Shown here: piece by piece, positions 1 through 5,800 of the stretch
Layout: every line of letters starts with the position of its first letter
How positions within the stretch are numbered: position 1 is the first letter of the stretch
Origin: Pyrobaculum sp.
GTDB taxonomy: Archaea > Thermoproteota > Thermoprotei > Thermoproteales > Thermoproteaceae
Assembly: GCA_022759345.1 (NCBI GenBank)
Contig: JAEMPK010000054.1
Coordinates: 1 to 10,018 of the forward strand
Direction of reading: 5' to 3'
DNA length: 10,018 nt
Program-made: the position numbers and the translations under genes
Notes under the pieces: model-generated
What the model was told of the DNA's origin: nothing
The model's input: the letters and a program-made list of their open reading frames with translations, nothing else
Databases searched by the model: none

Positions 1-136
1 ACTGCTCTAGCCATCTCCGCCACCGACTCTCTTCAAGAGCCAACATTACGCACTCTACCGCGGCGTGGCCGGCCTGTGCCGCAGCCTTGCCACAAGAAAT
101 CTTAAGATCTTTCCTCACTACTATAGCCATCTTCAC
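1..136 (-). CDS. pth2: Peptidyl-tRNA hydrolase, Pth2 family (5' end only, cut by the left edge)
   Basis: The minus strand from 136 reads 45 codons and leaves the window without a stop. The protein begins MKMAIVVRKDLKISCGKAAA and continues QAGHAAVECVM, then ends near RWRRWLEQ. This matches the N-terminus of archaeal/eukaryotic Pth2: a first strand IVVRxDLK, then the GKxAAQxxHAAVE helix with the conserved Lys and His, then a helix with a Trp-rich WRxWL segment. The enzyme frees tRNA from prematurely released peptidyl-tRNA in the cytoplasm. The family is about 115-125 residues, so roughly two thirds lies outside the window. I chose GTG at 136 because the TATA-like box ends about 26 nt before it, as at other genes here. 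ATG at 130 (MAIVVR) is an in-frame alternative. It is transcribed divergently from the exported-protein gene to its right. Confidence 0.88.
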   Translation of the reverse strand, partial: MKMAIVVRKDLKISCGKAAAQAGHAAVECVMLALEESRWRRWLEQ

Positions 137-152
137 AGACGTACATTCTTAT

Positions 153-162
153 GTATATTAAA
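153..162 (-). promoter_or_regulatory. TATA-like box for pth2
   Basis: On the minus strand this reads TTTAATATAC. Its upstream edge is 26 nt before the GTG at 136 and 32 nt before the ATG at 130. This is consistent with a leaderless or nearly leaderless mRNA, the usual arrangement in Thermoproteales. It is inferred from position and composition only. Confidence 0.5.
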
Positions 163-206
163 TCTAGTAAGTCGTAATACTCAAAAATATCGACCAGCAA
201 AGGACT

Positions 207-397
207 ATGAATTCAAAACATTTACTGATAGTACTAGTTCTAGCAACAGCAATTCTTTACGCATAATCAATCTTTGACACAAACTCCGCGATACTTGACA
301 CAGACACGCCAGTTCTGGCAAAGATAGTGGTATCAGACATAAACTCTTTCGCCTCTCAGTGAAACACCGCGCCAGTTCAAAAACTGGTGTAGATAGC
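207..397 (+). pseudogene. Damaged 5' end of an exported-protein gene: signal peptide, two in-frame stops, then a frameshift
   Basis: ATG at 207 opens MNSKHLLIVLVLATAILYA, which has a Lys-containing start, a hydrophobic core and a small-residue end, like a secretory signal peptide. TAA follows at 264. The same frame then reads on as sensible protein (SIFDTNSAILDTDTPVLAKI, then VVSDINSFASQ) to a TGA at 360, then NTAPVQKLV to a TAG at 390. From about 380 the coherent sequence moves to the frame of the long ORF that ends at 1303. Restoring one A to the run of five at 379-383 would join ...APVQK to TGVDSWKRYYER. The TAA at 264 is one transition from CAA (Gln). I infer an inactivated N-terminus with three lesions. 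A weak AT-rich box (AAAAATAT, 183-190) lies just upstream. Sequencing error could explain one lesion but hardly all three. Confidence 0.6.
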
Positions 398-1303
398 TGG
401 AAAAGATATTATGAGAGAATGGTGTTGTTTAACATAAACGGAACTACCTACGTGGTTCCGCTGAGTTATATAGTTACTGCGAGCGTACCTGTCAACACGG
501 CCTTTGCGCTTACCTCAAGGAGATCCGACAGCTGGTATAACGCCAGCGAGGTGAGAGGCGCCAACGACTGGGCTTGGCGTTACGAATCGGGCGACTGGCG
601 CGTCTTCTATGTGTCTACGCCAACCCCAGCCAGAGGTCTCTATGTGGACTTTAGCTGGAGGTGCCGCAACACTTCGCTTATCGTATACACGCTCACCGGC
701 GACGGCTTCTTCGCCGGCTATTTCCCGAACCAAGGATTTACGTACCATCGGAACCTCGGCAGTGGCAGGTTTGTATGGACTGGCACCGGTGGAGAGACCC
801 GGATAGTGGCTCTGCCGTCTAGCTCCTTCGCCGTACCCATTGTCGTACCAATCCTCCGCGGTTTCTTCTTATACACAACGATGTCGGCCTCGTATCCCGT
901 CAGCGGGGCTAACCGCTTCATTATTTTGGCTAGGACGTCGCTTTACGGCGGGTGCGGAACAAGCGAACCGATTACCGGAGTTGTGCGTCCGTTTATAAGC
1001 AGTACAGATCTGCCCGTGATACATACCACGTCGCCGTTTGTGAGGTTTGCCTTAAGCACGCCGCCTATTGACTACATCTTTGCACTTAAGTCTGCAAGCG
1101 TAATGGGCGGCGGGTTTGCGGTTCCGATGGCTACAGTAGGCACAGACCTACGCTTTAATATGTACTTCATCAGAACGCCGTTGTTTGTGGACTATGTGGC
1201 GTTGCTTCTCTCGCCAAATTACGCCACTTGGTATAGGACAGGCGGCAACAACTTCGCGACGTATCCGTTCTACGCGGTCGAGGGCGTGTCTACAATTGGC
1301 TAA
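359..1303 (+). CDS. Hypothetical beta-rich protein, probably the body of a damaged exported-protein gene
   Basis: This is an intact open frame of 314 codons from a GTG at 359; ATG at 419 is an internal alternative. I do not recognise the family. The protein is rich in Tyr, Trp, Phe, Thr, Ser and Gly. It has alternating hydrophobic strands (VFYVSTPTP, LIVYTLTGDGFF, FAVPIVVPILRGFFLYTT) and only a few Lys, as in extracellular beta-sandwich proteins. It carries potential N-glycosylation sequons such as NGT and NAS. It has no export signal of its own, but one lies upstream in another frame at 207. No TATA-like box is placed to serve the GTG at 359 or the ATG at 419. I therefore read it as the surviving C-terminal body of a gene that began at 207. 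Expression by reinitiation or frameshifting cannot be excluded. Its 3' end overlaps the converging Nudix gene by 14 bp. Confidence 0.55.
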   Translation: MKHRASSKTGVDSWKRYYERMVLFNINGTTYVVPLSYIVTASVPVNTAFALTSRRSDSWYNASEVRGANDWAWRYESGDWRVFYVSTPTPARGLYVDFSWRCRNTSLIVYTLTGDGFFAGYFPNQGFTYHRNLGSGRFVWTGTGGETRIVALPSSSFAVPIVVPILRGFFLYTTMSASYPVSGANRFIILARTSLYGGCGTSEPITGVVRPFISSTDLPVIHTTSPFVRFALSTPPIDYIFALKSASVMGGGFAVPMATVGTDLRFNMYFIRTPLFVDYVALLLSPNYATWYRTGGNNFATYPFYAVEGVSTIG

Positions 1304-1730
1304 GCTTTTTTTCTATCTCTATCTCCTGGATTTTTCTTAAGGCTTTTAAAAACACGGCTCTTGTCTCATCTCTAGTGATGAGTTTCAATGCCTCGTCGCG
1401 GGTCGTCCATATATACGCATCGTGCTCCTTAGAGAGCGTGACGTTTTTGTCTCTGGCTCTTGCGAGGAAGTAGACCACTTCTCTGTATATTGTGCGCCCT
1501 TTTTTGGAATATTTGTAGCGTATCTCTTCTTTGAAGGGGGGTATCAACTCTACCTTTAGTCCAGTCTCCTCGAGGATTTCTCTTATAGCCGCCGCGACGT
1601 CTGTCTCGTGTAGGTGGACTAGTCCGTGGGGGAAGTCCCAGCCGTATTTTCCATGGAGAAGTAGATACAGTATGCCGGGGCTGTCTACCGCGTACACTAC
1701 CGCGCCAGCTGAGCGCTCATAGAAACGCAC
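1290..1730 (-). CDS. Nudix hydrolase, diadenosine-tetraphosphatase-like
   Basis: This 146-residue protein holds a full Nudix box, G-x5-E-x7-R-E-U-x-E-E-x-G-U: Gly36, Glu42, Arg50-Glu51, Glu54-Glu55, Gly57-Leu58. This is the metal-binding loop-helix that hydrolyses a nucleoside diphosphate linked to another group. The start SAGAVVY and the WDFPHG segment before the box (residues 31-36) resemble the small archaeal/eukaryotic Ap4A hydrolase group, so dinucleoside polyphosphate clean-up is the best guess. Substrate cannot be fixed from sequence; NTP or ADP-ribose hydrolysis is possible. The start is GTG at 1730. The nearby ATG is out of frame, and a TATA-like box sits 20-27 nt upstream. The next gene on the same strand ends at 1749, 18 bp upstream, so cotranscription is also possible. 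Confidence 0.88.
   Translation of the reverse strand: MRFYERSAGAVVYAVDSPGILYLLLHGKYGWDFPHGLVHLHETDVAAAIREILEETGLKVELIPPFKEEIRYKYSKKGRTIYREVVYFLARARDKNVTLSKEHDAYIWTTRDEALKLITRDETRAVFLKALRKIQEIEIEKKLSQL
1304..1312 (+). terminator. Possible oligo-T terminator after the exported-protein gene
   Basis: Directly after the TAA at 1301-1303 the plus strand has GC followed by seven T residues (1306-1312). Archaeal RNA polymerase often stops at such T-runs without a hairpin. The same bases encode the last codons of the converging Nudix gene (Lys-Lys-Leu), so the run may simply reflect AAA/AAG codons. Confidence 0.3.
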
Positions 1731-1748
1731 AAGTATAATTATTTTAAG

Positions 1749-2348
1749 TTATATATGTTTACCGTATGGACAGAAATACTCTATTCCTAGGTCTTTGTAA
1801 AGTGCAGAGAGAGCTCCATACATGATCACCGGCTTGCCCATCTCCTTGGCTTTTTTCACAAGCTCAGCAAGGTCTACGTAGTGCAAGGCGCCGGGGGACA
1901 CCACCACGACGCGCACCTGCGCAAGTTGCTGATAGGAGTTTGAGATGTCTATAAATTCATAAGGCATAAGCCTCCCCTCTACATCTGCCACGACGCCTTC
2001 TGAAAGCGCAAACAAGACCCCGGCCAGCGGGCGGTTGAATCCTACAAGGAGGACTGGGCCGCCGTATTTAGCAACAACATATTCGGCGAGTTTTCTCGCA
2101 CATCTATCTGCGTCTCTAGATCTACACACTTCTATCCGTTTGATGCCCACTTCCCTCTGTTTAGATAGGATATTGATGCATTTACTCAAGTTTGGGTGTT
2201 TCTCTGCCTCTTCTAGGCTGTAGAGACCTGGCTGGACATTAGCCTCGAGAGGGATGTCTGCACAAACGTCGTCGATGCAACACTTAGCCAACACTTGTCC
2301 TTCGCAGAGGTCTACACCCTCTCGCCGAATTATAGACACCGATAACAC
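1749..2348 (-). CDS. Cysteine-rich protein of unknown function with a Rossmann-like C-terminal half
   Basis: This 199-residue protein is not one I can name. The N-terminal 30 residues carry four Cys (15, 23, 24, 29); others lie near 57, 75, 82 and 192. The C-terminal half alternates strands and helices: VLLVGFNRP, then VRVVVVSPGALHYVD, then a helix LAELVKKAKEMG, then PVIMYGALSALY, and it ends with EYFCPYGKH. That order (conserved Gly/Pro after a strand, the VVVSPGAL turn, a final Gly-rich strand) weakly resembles the DUF364 putative heavy-metal-chelation fold. This is a resemblance only. The start is GTG at 2348: a TGA sits in frame immediately upstream, so no earlier start exists, and a TATA-like box is about 27 nt away. 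It is divergent from sdhA across 107 bp, so the two may share regulation. There are no membrane segments or signal peptide. Confidence 0.78.
   Translation of the reverse strand: MLSVSIIRREGVDLCEGQVLAKCCIDDVCADIPLEANVQPGLYSLEEAEKHPNLSKCINILSKQREVGIKRIEVCRSRDADRCARKLAEYVVAKYGGPVLLVGFNRPLAGVLFALSEGVVADVEGRLMPYEFIDISNSYQQLAQVRVVVVSPGALHYVDLAELVKKAKEMGKPVIMYGALSALYKDLGIEYFCPYGKHI
1750..1757 (-). promoter_or_regulatory. TATA-like box for the Nudix gene
   Basis: The minus strand reads TATATAAC, with its upstream edge 27 nt before the GTG at 1730. This suggests a leaderless transcript. It overlaps the TAA stop (1749-1751) of the gene upstream, so the Nudix gene may have its own promoter as well as read-through. 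Confidence 0.5.
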
Positions 2349-2367
2349 TCATTCTTTCGGAGTTGTA

Positions 2368-2375
2368 GTTAAATA
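2368..2375 (-). promoter_or_regulatory. TATA-like box for the cysteine-rich gene
   Basis: The minus strand reads TATTTAAC, preceded by a purine-rich AAAGG that could act as a BRE. The upstream edge is 27 nt before the GTG at 2348. This fits a leaderless transcript and supports that start. Confidence 0.5.
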
Positions 2376-2390
2376 CCTTTACGCCCCGTG

Positions 2391-2450
2391 GTTGCTAATT
2401 GATTTTAGACGACAGCCGAAACATAATAATATATTTTTACAGTTAGCAAC
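2391..2450. repeat. Spaced 8-bp inverted repeat around the sdh promoter
   Basis: GTTGCTAA at 2391-2398 and its exact complement TTAGCAAC at 2443-2450 flank the sdh TATA box. The inner arm lies between the TATA box and the sdhA ATG, a position where a bound repressor would block initiation; the outer arm lies about 30 bp upstream of the box. The 44-bp gap makes a hairpin unlikely, so two operator half-sites are the more natural reading. One further copy of TTAGCAAC occurs inside the cysteine-rich gene (2068-2075), so chance is not excluded. Confidence 0.3.
2428..2437 (+). promoter_or_regulatory. TATA box of the sdhABCD operon
   Basis: AATATATTTT begins 28 nt before the ATG at 2456 and is preceded by the purine-rich CCGAAAC, a possible BRE. 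The spacing predicts a leaderless or nearly leaderless sdh mRNA. This is the only convincing promoter seen before sdhA, and sdhB, sdhC and sdhD follow without room for others. Confidence 0.6.
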
Positions 2451-2455
2451 TATCT

Positions 2456-4201
2456 ATGGAGGTTCTGAAGTACGACTTGGTGGTAATAGGTTCTGGCATT
2501 GCCGGTCTGCGCGCCGCCACGGCGGCCGCCTGGGCGAGCGGTGGTAAAATCTCTATTGCTATTTTGTCAAAAATACAGGCAATGCGTAGCCATAGTTTGT
2601 CGGCAGAGGGCGGCATGTCTGCAGTTTTGTATCCCGAGAAAACTAAAGACTCTCTTGAGCTTCACGCATATGATACGGTAAAGGGGAGCGACTTCTTGGC
2701 AGATCAAGACGCCGTGGAGGTTTTGGTGGAGTACGCCCCCAAAGAAGTGCGTTATCTCGAGAGAATCGGCGTACCTTGGACGCGAGAACCAGATGGAAGA
2801 ATCTCCCAGAGGCCTTTCGGCGGCATGTCGATACCTAGGACTACCTTTGCCGCAGACAAAACAGGCTTCTTCATCATGTCTACTCTCTTCTCTGAAACTA
2901 GGAGGTTCGACAATATCCACGTCTATCACGAACATTTTGTGACCAAGTTTATTTTAGAAAACGGACGTTTCCGAGGCGTTACAGCATATGACTTAAGAAG
3001 GGGCGAGTTCAAGTTTTTCTACGCCAAGGCAGGTATTATAGCCACAGGAGGCGCCGGTAGGCTTTATAGGTTCACAACCACTGCACACTCCACCACAGGC
3101 GAGACTCTGGGCTATGCGCTCAGGGACGGCATGGCTATTAAGGATATGGAGTTTGTCCAATGGCACCCCACCGCGCTTGTGCCAAGCGGCATATTGGTGA
3201 GCGAGGCGGCCCGCGGCGAGGGAGGCTACTTGATAAACAAAGAAGGTGAGCGCTTTATGAAGAGATATGCGCCCCAGAAGATGGAGCTGGCACCACGGGA
3301 TATAGTGTCGCGGGCAATCTTGACAGAGTGCATGGAGGGGAGGGGCTTCCAACATGAGTCCGGCATGTGTTATGTTGGGCTGGATCTTAGACACTTAGGC
3401 GAGGAGAAGATAAACAAGAGGATACCGTTTATACGCGAATTAGCGCATAAATACGCCGGCATCGATGTTATGTCAGAGCCCATACCCGTCAGACCCGCCG
3501 TGCATTACACAATGGGCGGCATCCACACAGACACGTGGGGCCGGGTGTTGACGGCAGACGGCAAATGGGTCAGTGGGCTTTGGGCCGCCGGCGAGGCGGC
3601 TGCCGTCAGCGTACACGGCGCCAACCGCCTCGGTTCAAACTCCCTAAGTGAGTGCTCTGTGTGGGGGAGGCTAACCGGGGAGCAGGCTGCTAAGTACGTA
3701 ATGGAGACACCGGCACTCTCTTCACCAGAGGAGAGACTGATAGAAATGGCTAAGAAAGAAGAGAGTAGGGTCTTCGACAAACTCCTGCACAAAGAGGTGA
3801 ATGCGCCGAGTCCCTACGAGGTGAAGAGACAGCTGAATGACATAATGGAGGAGCATTTCGGCCCGTTTAGACATGGGTCGTCTATGGCGGAAGGTCTAGC
3901 CAAGCTTAAGAAGCTAAGAGAATACGTCTCGTTCAGAGTAGCGGACAGCAGTAGAGTTTACAACCAAAATCTGAAAGATGCGCTTGAGGTAGATGGCATG
4001 TTAGATCTGGCGCTTGTAATTGGTCTGGGCGCCTACGCCAGGGCAGAGTCTAGAGGGGCCCACTACCGGCTGGATTACCCCAAGAGAGACGATAGCAACT
4101 GGCTGAAGCACACTGTCGCATTTCTGTACGGGGGAGAGGTGAGGCTTACCTACACCCCCGTGACTATAACAAAGTGGAAACCAGAAGAGAGAAAGTATTA
4201 A
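2456..4201 (+). CDS. sdhA: Succinate dehydrogenase / fumarate reductase flavoprotein subunit SdhA
   Basis: This 581-residue protein is the catalytic subunit that oxidises succinate to fumarate (or the reverse) with covalently bound FAD on the cytoplasmic face of the membrane. Visible motifs: the dinucleotide-binding [10 protein letters not shown] (12-21); [10 protein letters not shown] (44-53), in which His46 is the expected covalent FAD attachment site; QRPFGG (118-123) with [10 protein letters not shown] following; RGEGGYL (253-259); and [10 protein letters not shown] followed by PRD, in which Arg281 matches the catalytic proton-shuttle Arg of this family. HYTMGG starts at His350 and [10 protein letters not shown] at His387, both substrate/FAD-site motifs. 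The C-terminal helical domain is complete, and length is normal for the family. ATG at 2456 is placed for a leaderless message. sdhB starts one base after the stop. Direction of the reaction in vivo cannot be told from sequence. Confidence 0.98.
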   Translation: MEVLKYDLVVIGSGIAGLRAATAAAWASGGKISIAILSKIQAMRSHSLSAEGGMSAVLYPEKTKDSLELHAYDTVKGSDFLADQDAVEVLVEYAPKEVRYLERIGVPWTREPDGRISQRPFGGMSIPRTTFAADKTGFFIMSTLFSETRRFDNIHVYHEHFVTKFILENGRFRGVTAYDLRRGEFKFFYAKAGIIATGGAGRLYRFTTTAHSTTGETLGYALRDGMAIKDMEFVQWHPTALVPSGILVSEAARGEGGYLINKEGERFMKRYAPQKMELAPRDIVSRAILTECMEGRGFQHESGMCYVGLDLRHLGEEKINKRIPFIRELAHKYAGIDVMSEPIPVRPAVHYTMGGIHTDTWGRVLTADGKWVSGLWAAGEAAAVSVHGANRLGSNSLSECSVWGRLTGEQAAKYVMETPALSSPEERLIEMAKKEESRVFDKLLHKEVNAPSPYEVKRQLNDIMEEHFGPFRHGSSMAEGLAKLKKLREYVSFRVADSSRVYNQNLKDALEVDGMLDLALVIGLGAYARAESRGAHYRLDYPKRDDSNWLKHTVAFLYGGEVRLTYTPVTITKWKPEERKY

Positions 4202-4202
4202 C

Positions 4203-4916
4203 ATGAAGTCGGTAGTTGTCAAAGTAAAGAGGTACGACGGCAAAAAGACGTGGTGGCAGGAATACAAGGTAGAGGTGCCCTCGGAACGAGTCTCAGTGTT
4301 AGACCTCCTGGTTAAAATCAAAGAGGAACAAGACCCCACGCTTGCAGTCCGTTATAGTTGCCGTATGGCCATATGCGGCTCTTGCGGCATGGTCATAAAC
4401 GGAGTGCCTAGGTTGGCGTGTCAAACCCTGCTCTCCGAGCTGAAGACTGAATACATCACTGTAGAGCCCATGTGGAATCATAAAGTGATAAAAGACCTCG
4501 TGGTCGATCTTGAGCCGGACTTCGAGAAGGTTAAGAAGGTCAAGCCGTATATTATACGCGATGTAAAAGAAATTTATGAAACAGACAAAGAGCTTGGCCA
4601 GAAGCCGGAAGAGCTAGATAAGTACTACAACTTCGCCTACTGTATTCAATGCGGCTTATGTATGTCGGCGTGTCCTATCGTCGCCACACATGAGAGATTT
4701 CTAGGCCCCATGGCGCTTAACGCCGCATATAGGTGGAGCGCAGACAGCAGGGACCAAGGTTGGAGAGAAAGGGTGAAAGTAATCGACACGGAGGAGGGCG
4801 TATGGGCTTGTCACCTAGCTTATACGTGTAGTGCGGTGTGCCCACGTGGCGTGGACCCTGGCTTCTCTATACAGCTACTAAAAGCTGCAATACTAAGAAG
4901 AGCGAAAAGGCCTTAA
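4203..4916 (+). CDS. sdhB: Succinate dehydrogenase iron-sulfur subunit SdhB
   Basis: This 237-residue subunit carries electrons from the SdhA flavin to the quinone site. The N-terminal plant-ferredoxin-type domain has the [2Fe-2S] ligands Cys53, Cys58, Cys61 and Cys73. The C-terminal domain has C-x2-C-x2-C-x3-C-P at Cys147, 150, 153, 157 and C-x5-C-x3-C-P at Cys203, 209, 213. By the family pattern, 147/150/153/213 bind [4Fe-4S] and 157/203/209 bind [3Fe-4S]. No extra Cys is seen that would turn the last centre into the second [4Fe-4S] cluster of the non-classical, Sulfolobus-type enzyme, so this is the classical SdhB form. The typical W-x2-DSRD helix is present (WSADSRD). It starts one base after sdhA and ends one base before sdhC, so translation is probably coupled. 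Confidence 0.97.
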   Translation: MKSVVVKVKRYDGKKTWWQEYKVEVPSERVSVLDLLVKIKEEQDPTLAVRYSCRMAICGSCGMVINGVPRLACQTLLSELKTEYITVEPMWNHKVIKDLVVDLEPDFEKVKKVKPYIIRDVKEIYETDKELGQKPEELDKYYNFAYCIQCGLCMSACPIVATHERFLGPMALNAAYRWSADSRDQGWRERVKVIDTEEGVWACHLAYTCSAVCPRGVDPGFSIQLLKAAILRRAKRP

Positions 4917-4917
4917 C

Positions 4918-5391
4918 ATGTTTAGTCAAAAGACGAAAAAAGAAATAAAAAATCATGAGGGAGCCATAGTTATGAGTGGTGGAATTAGAGAGTGGTTTAG
5001 ATATGTCAATTATGAAAGGTTCTTCTTTACAATACATCGAGTAAGTGGGATATACCTAGTCCTTTACCTCTTTGGACGGGTGTTTTCAGACGCTTTACTG
5101 GGGTGGGAAGCAACAGAGAGTTTTGACGCCACGACAATAGGAAAGACGCTGGGAGCGCTCTTCTTCGTGTTCATAGTTTTCCATGGCTTAAACGGGCTGA
5201 GAATCGCTCTGGTGGAGTTTGGCATTATAAAGGGCTGGCCTGTTAGAGACCCCATAAAGCCGATGCCTGCCTTGAGGGTGTCTACTCTCCATAAACTCTA
5301 CATAGTCTTCATGATAGTGGTAGGCATCGTAGCGCTGATATATATGCCGTACTTAACCTTCTTTGGACAACACTTCCAAGTAGGGCCATGA
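4918..5391 (+). CDS. sdhC: Succinate dehydrogenase cytochrome b / membrane anchor subunit SdhC
   Basis: This 157-residue membrane protein anchors SdhAB and forms the quinone site. It has three membrane segments, about 42-60, 76-100 and 127-148. The family signature HRVSG lies at His40-Gly44, at the start of the first segment; its Ser and the neighbouring Arg are quinone-site residues in known SdhC. FHGLNGLR in the second segment holds His89, which corresponds to the haem b ligand of SdhC. I kept the ATG at 4918, one base after the sdhB stop. ATG at 4972 (MSGGIREWF) is also good: the 18 residues before it are Lys-rich, AT-rich and outside the usual core, and GAGGGAG precedes it. The 3' end overlaps sdhD as ATGA. 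The presence of an anchor pair makes this a two-anchor enzyme. Confidence 0.9.
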   Translation: MFSQKTKKEIKNHEGAIVMSGGIREWFRYVNYERFFFTIHRVSGIYLVLYLFGRVFSDALLGWEATESFDATTIGKTLGALFFVFIVFHGLNGLRIALVEFGIIKGWPVRDPIKPMPALRVSTLHKLYIVFMIVVGIVALIYMPYLTFFGQHFQVGP

Positions 5392-5723
5392 GAGAGAGCA
5401 CTATTAGACTGATTTTCCTACTCACTGCAATATACGTAATGATAGCGATACCTATACTCTTTATCACGACGTTGCCTCTCGAGACCATAATGACCACAAA
5501 CCCAATTACAATATATCCCCACGGCTTTGGCAAGTTAAACTTCAACCTTAGATACGTCGAGGCTACCATAGCCACTGGGTGGGTTATCCACGGCGGATTG
5601 GGAATAAGGAGAATTTTGGCGGAGTTCGTGAAAAGCGAGAAGGGTATGAAATCCCTGAATTTATTCACAACGGCGCTGATAGTTGTGGTGTGGATATCAG
5701 CTGTATACGCCTTGTTTAAATAA
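5388..5723 (+). CDS. sdhD: Succinate dehydrogenase membrane anchor subunit SdhD
   Basis: This is a 111-residue hydrophobic protein with three membrane segments (about 7-29, 57-80 and 90-110). WVIHGGLGIRRIL in segment two mirrors the FHGLNGLRIAL of SdhC, and His68 is the likely second axial ligand of haem b. SdhC and SdhD together would thus hold haem between them and hand electrons to the quinone pool, probably menaquinone in this group (family knowledge, not sequence). The start overlaps the sdhC stop (ATGA at 5388-5391), a mark of translational coupling. The TAA at 5721-5723 is followed at once by the D box of a C/D sRNA on the other strand. I identified it from position, size and the His motif; overall similarity of SdhD proteins is low. 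Confidence 0.88.
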   Translation: MRESTIRLIFLLTAIYVMIAIPILFITTLPLETIMTTNPITIYPHGFGKLNFNLRYVEATIATGWVIHGGLGIRRILAEFVKSEKGMKSLNLFTTALIVVVWISAVYALFK

Positions 5724-5774
5724 TCAGTTTTGGTGTCTCTCCTCATGTCTCAGCAATACCAGCTTACATCACTA
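5722..5774 (-). ncRNA. C/D box guide sRNA between sdhD and PCNA (targets proposed in the 16S 530-loop)
   Basis: Read on the minus strand: C box GTGATGT (5772-5766; one change from RTGATGA), a 12-nt guide AAGCTGGTATTG, D' box CTGA (5753-5750), 3-nt spacer GAC, C' box ATGAGGA (5746-5740; one change), a 12-nt guide GAGACACCAAAA, and D box CTGA (5727-5724). This is the standard archaeal dual-guide layout with equal 12-nt guides. Such RNAs bind L7Ae, Nop5 and fibrillarin and direct 2'-O-methylation of the base paired five nt upstream of D or D'. From memory of crenarchaeal 16S rRNA, the D' guide pairs with AAUACCAGC (predicted site A535, E. coli numbering) and the D guide with UGGUGUC (site about G514). 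It lies 24 bp past the PCNA stop on the same strand, so it could come from PCNA read-through or from its own box at 5793-5800. The ends are estimates. Confidence 0.85.
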
Positions 5775-5792
5775 GCAAGATTTATTCTCTAA

Positions 5793-5800
5793 ATTTTTAA
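5793..5800 (-). promoter_or_regulatory. TATA-like box for the minus-strand C/D sRNA
   Basis: The minus strand reads TTAAAAAT, overlapping the PCNA stop codon. Its upstream edge is 27 nt before the expected 5' end of the sRNA near 5773, the same spacing seen between TATA-like boxes and start codons elsewhere in the window. Processing of the sRNA from the PCNA 3' UTR is the alternative. Confidence 0.4.

Noticed and set aside
65..277. 70-codon plus-strand frame starting with GTG near the left edge
   Set aside because: It overlaps the pth2 N-terminus on the other strand and then the signal-peptide frame at 207; its protein has no family character.
274..302. Direct repeat TTGACACA at 274-281 and 295-302
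   Set aside because: Short, and both copies encode repeated Asp-Thr residues in the damaged exported-protein frame; probably coding, not an element.
350..360. Possible use of stop codons for selenocysteine or pyrrolysine in the exported-protein gene
   Set aside because: TAA, TGA and TAG all occur within 130 bp together with a frame change; no SECIS-like or other recoding signal was seen, so decay is simpler.
2254..2547. 97-codon plus-strand frame across the sdhA promoter
   Set aside because: It is antisense to the cysteine-rich gene, crosses the divergent promoter, and overlaps the start of sdhA in another frame.
2993..3394. 133-codon minus-strand frame inside sdhA
   Set aside because: Antisense shadow of sdhA coding sequence; no family resemblance and no promoter or ribosome binding site.
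5309..5746. 145-codon minus-strand frame over sdhC, sdhD and the sRNA
   Set aside because: Antisense to two well-supported membrane genes and through the C/D sRNA; its hydrophobic look is a by-product of the opposite strand.
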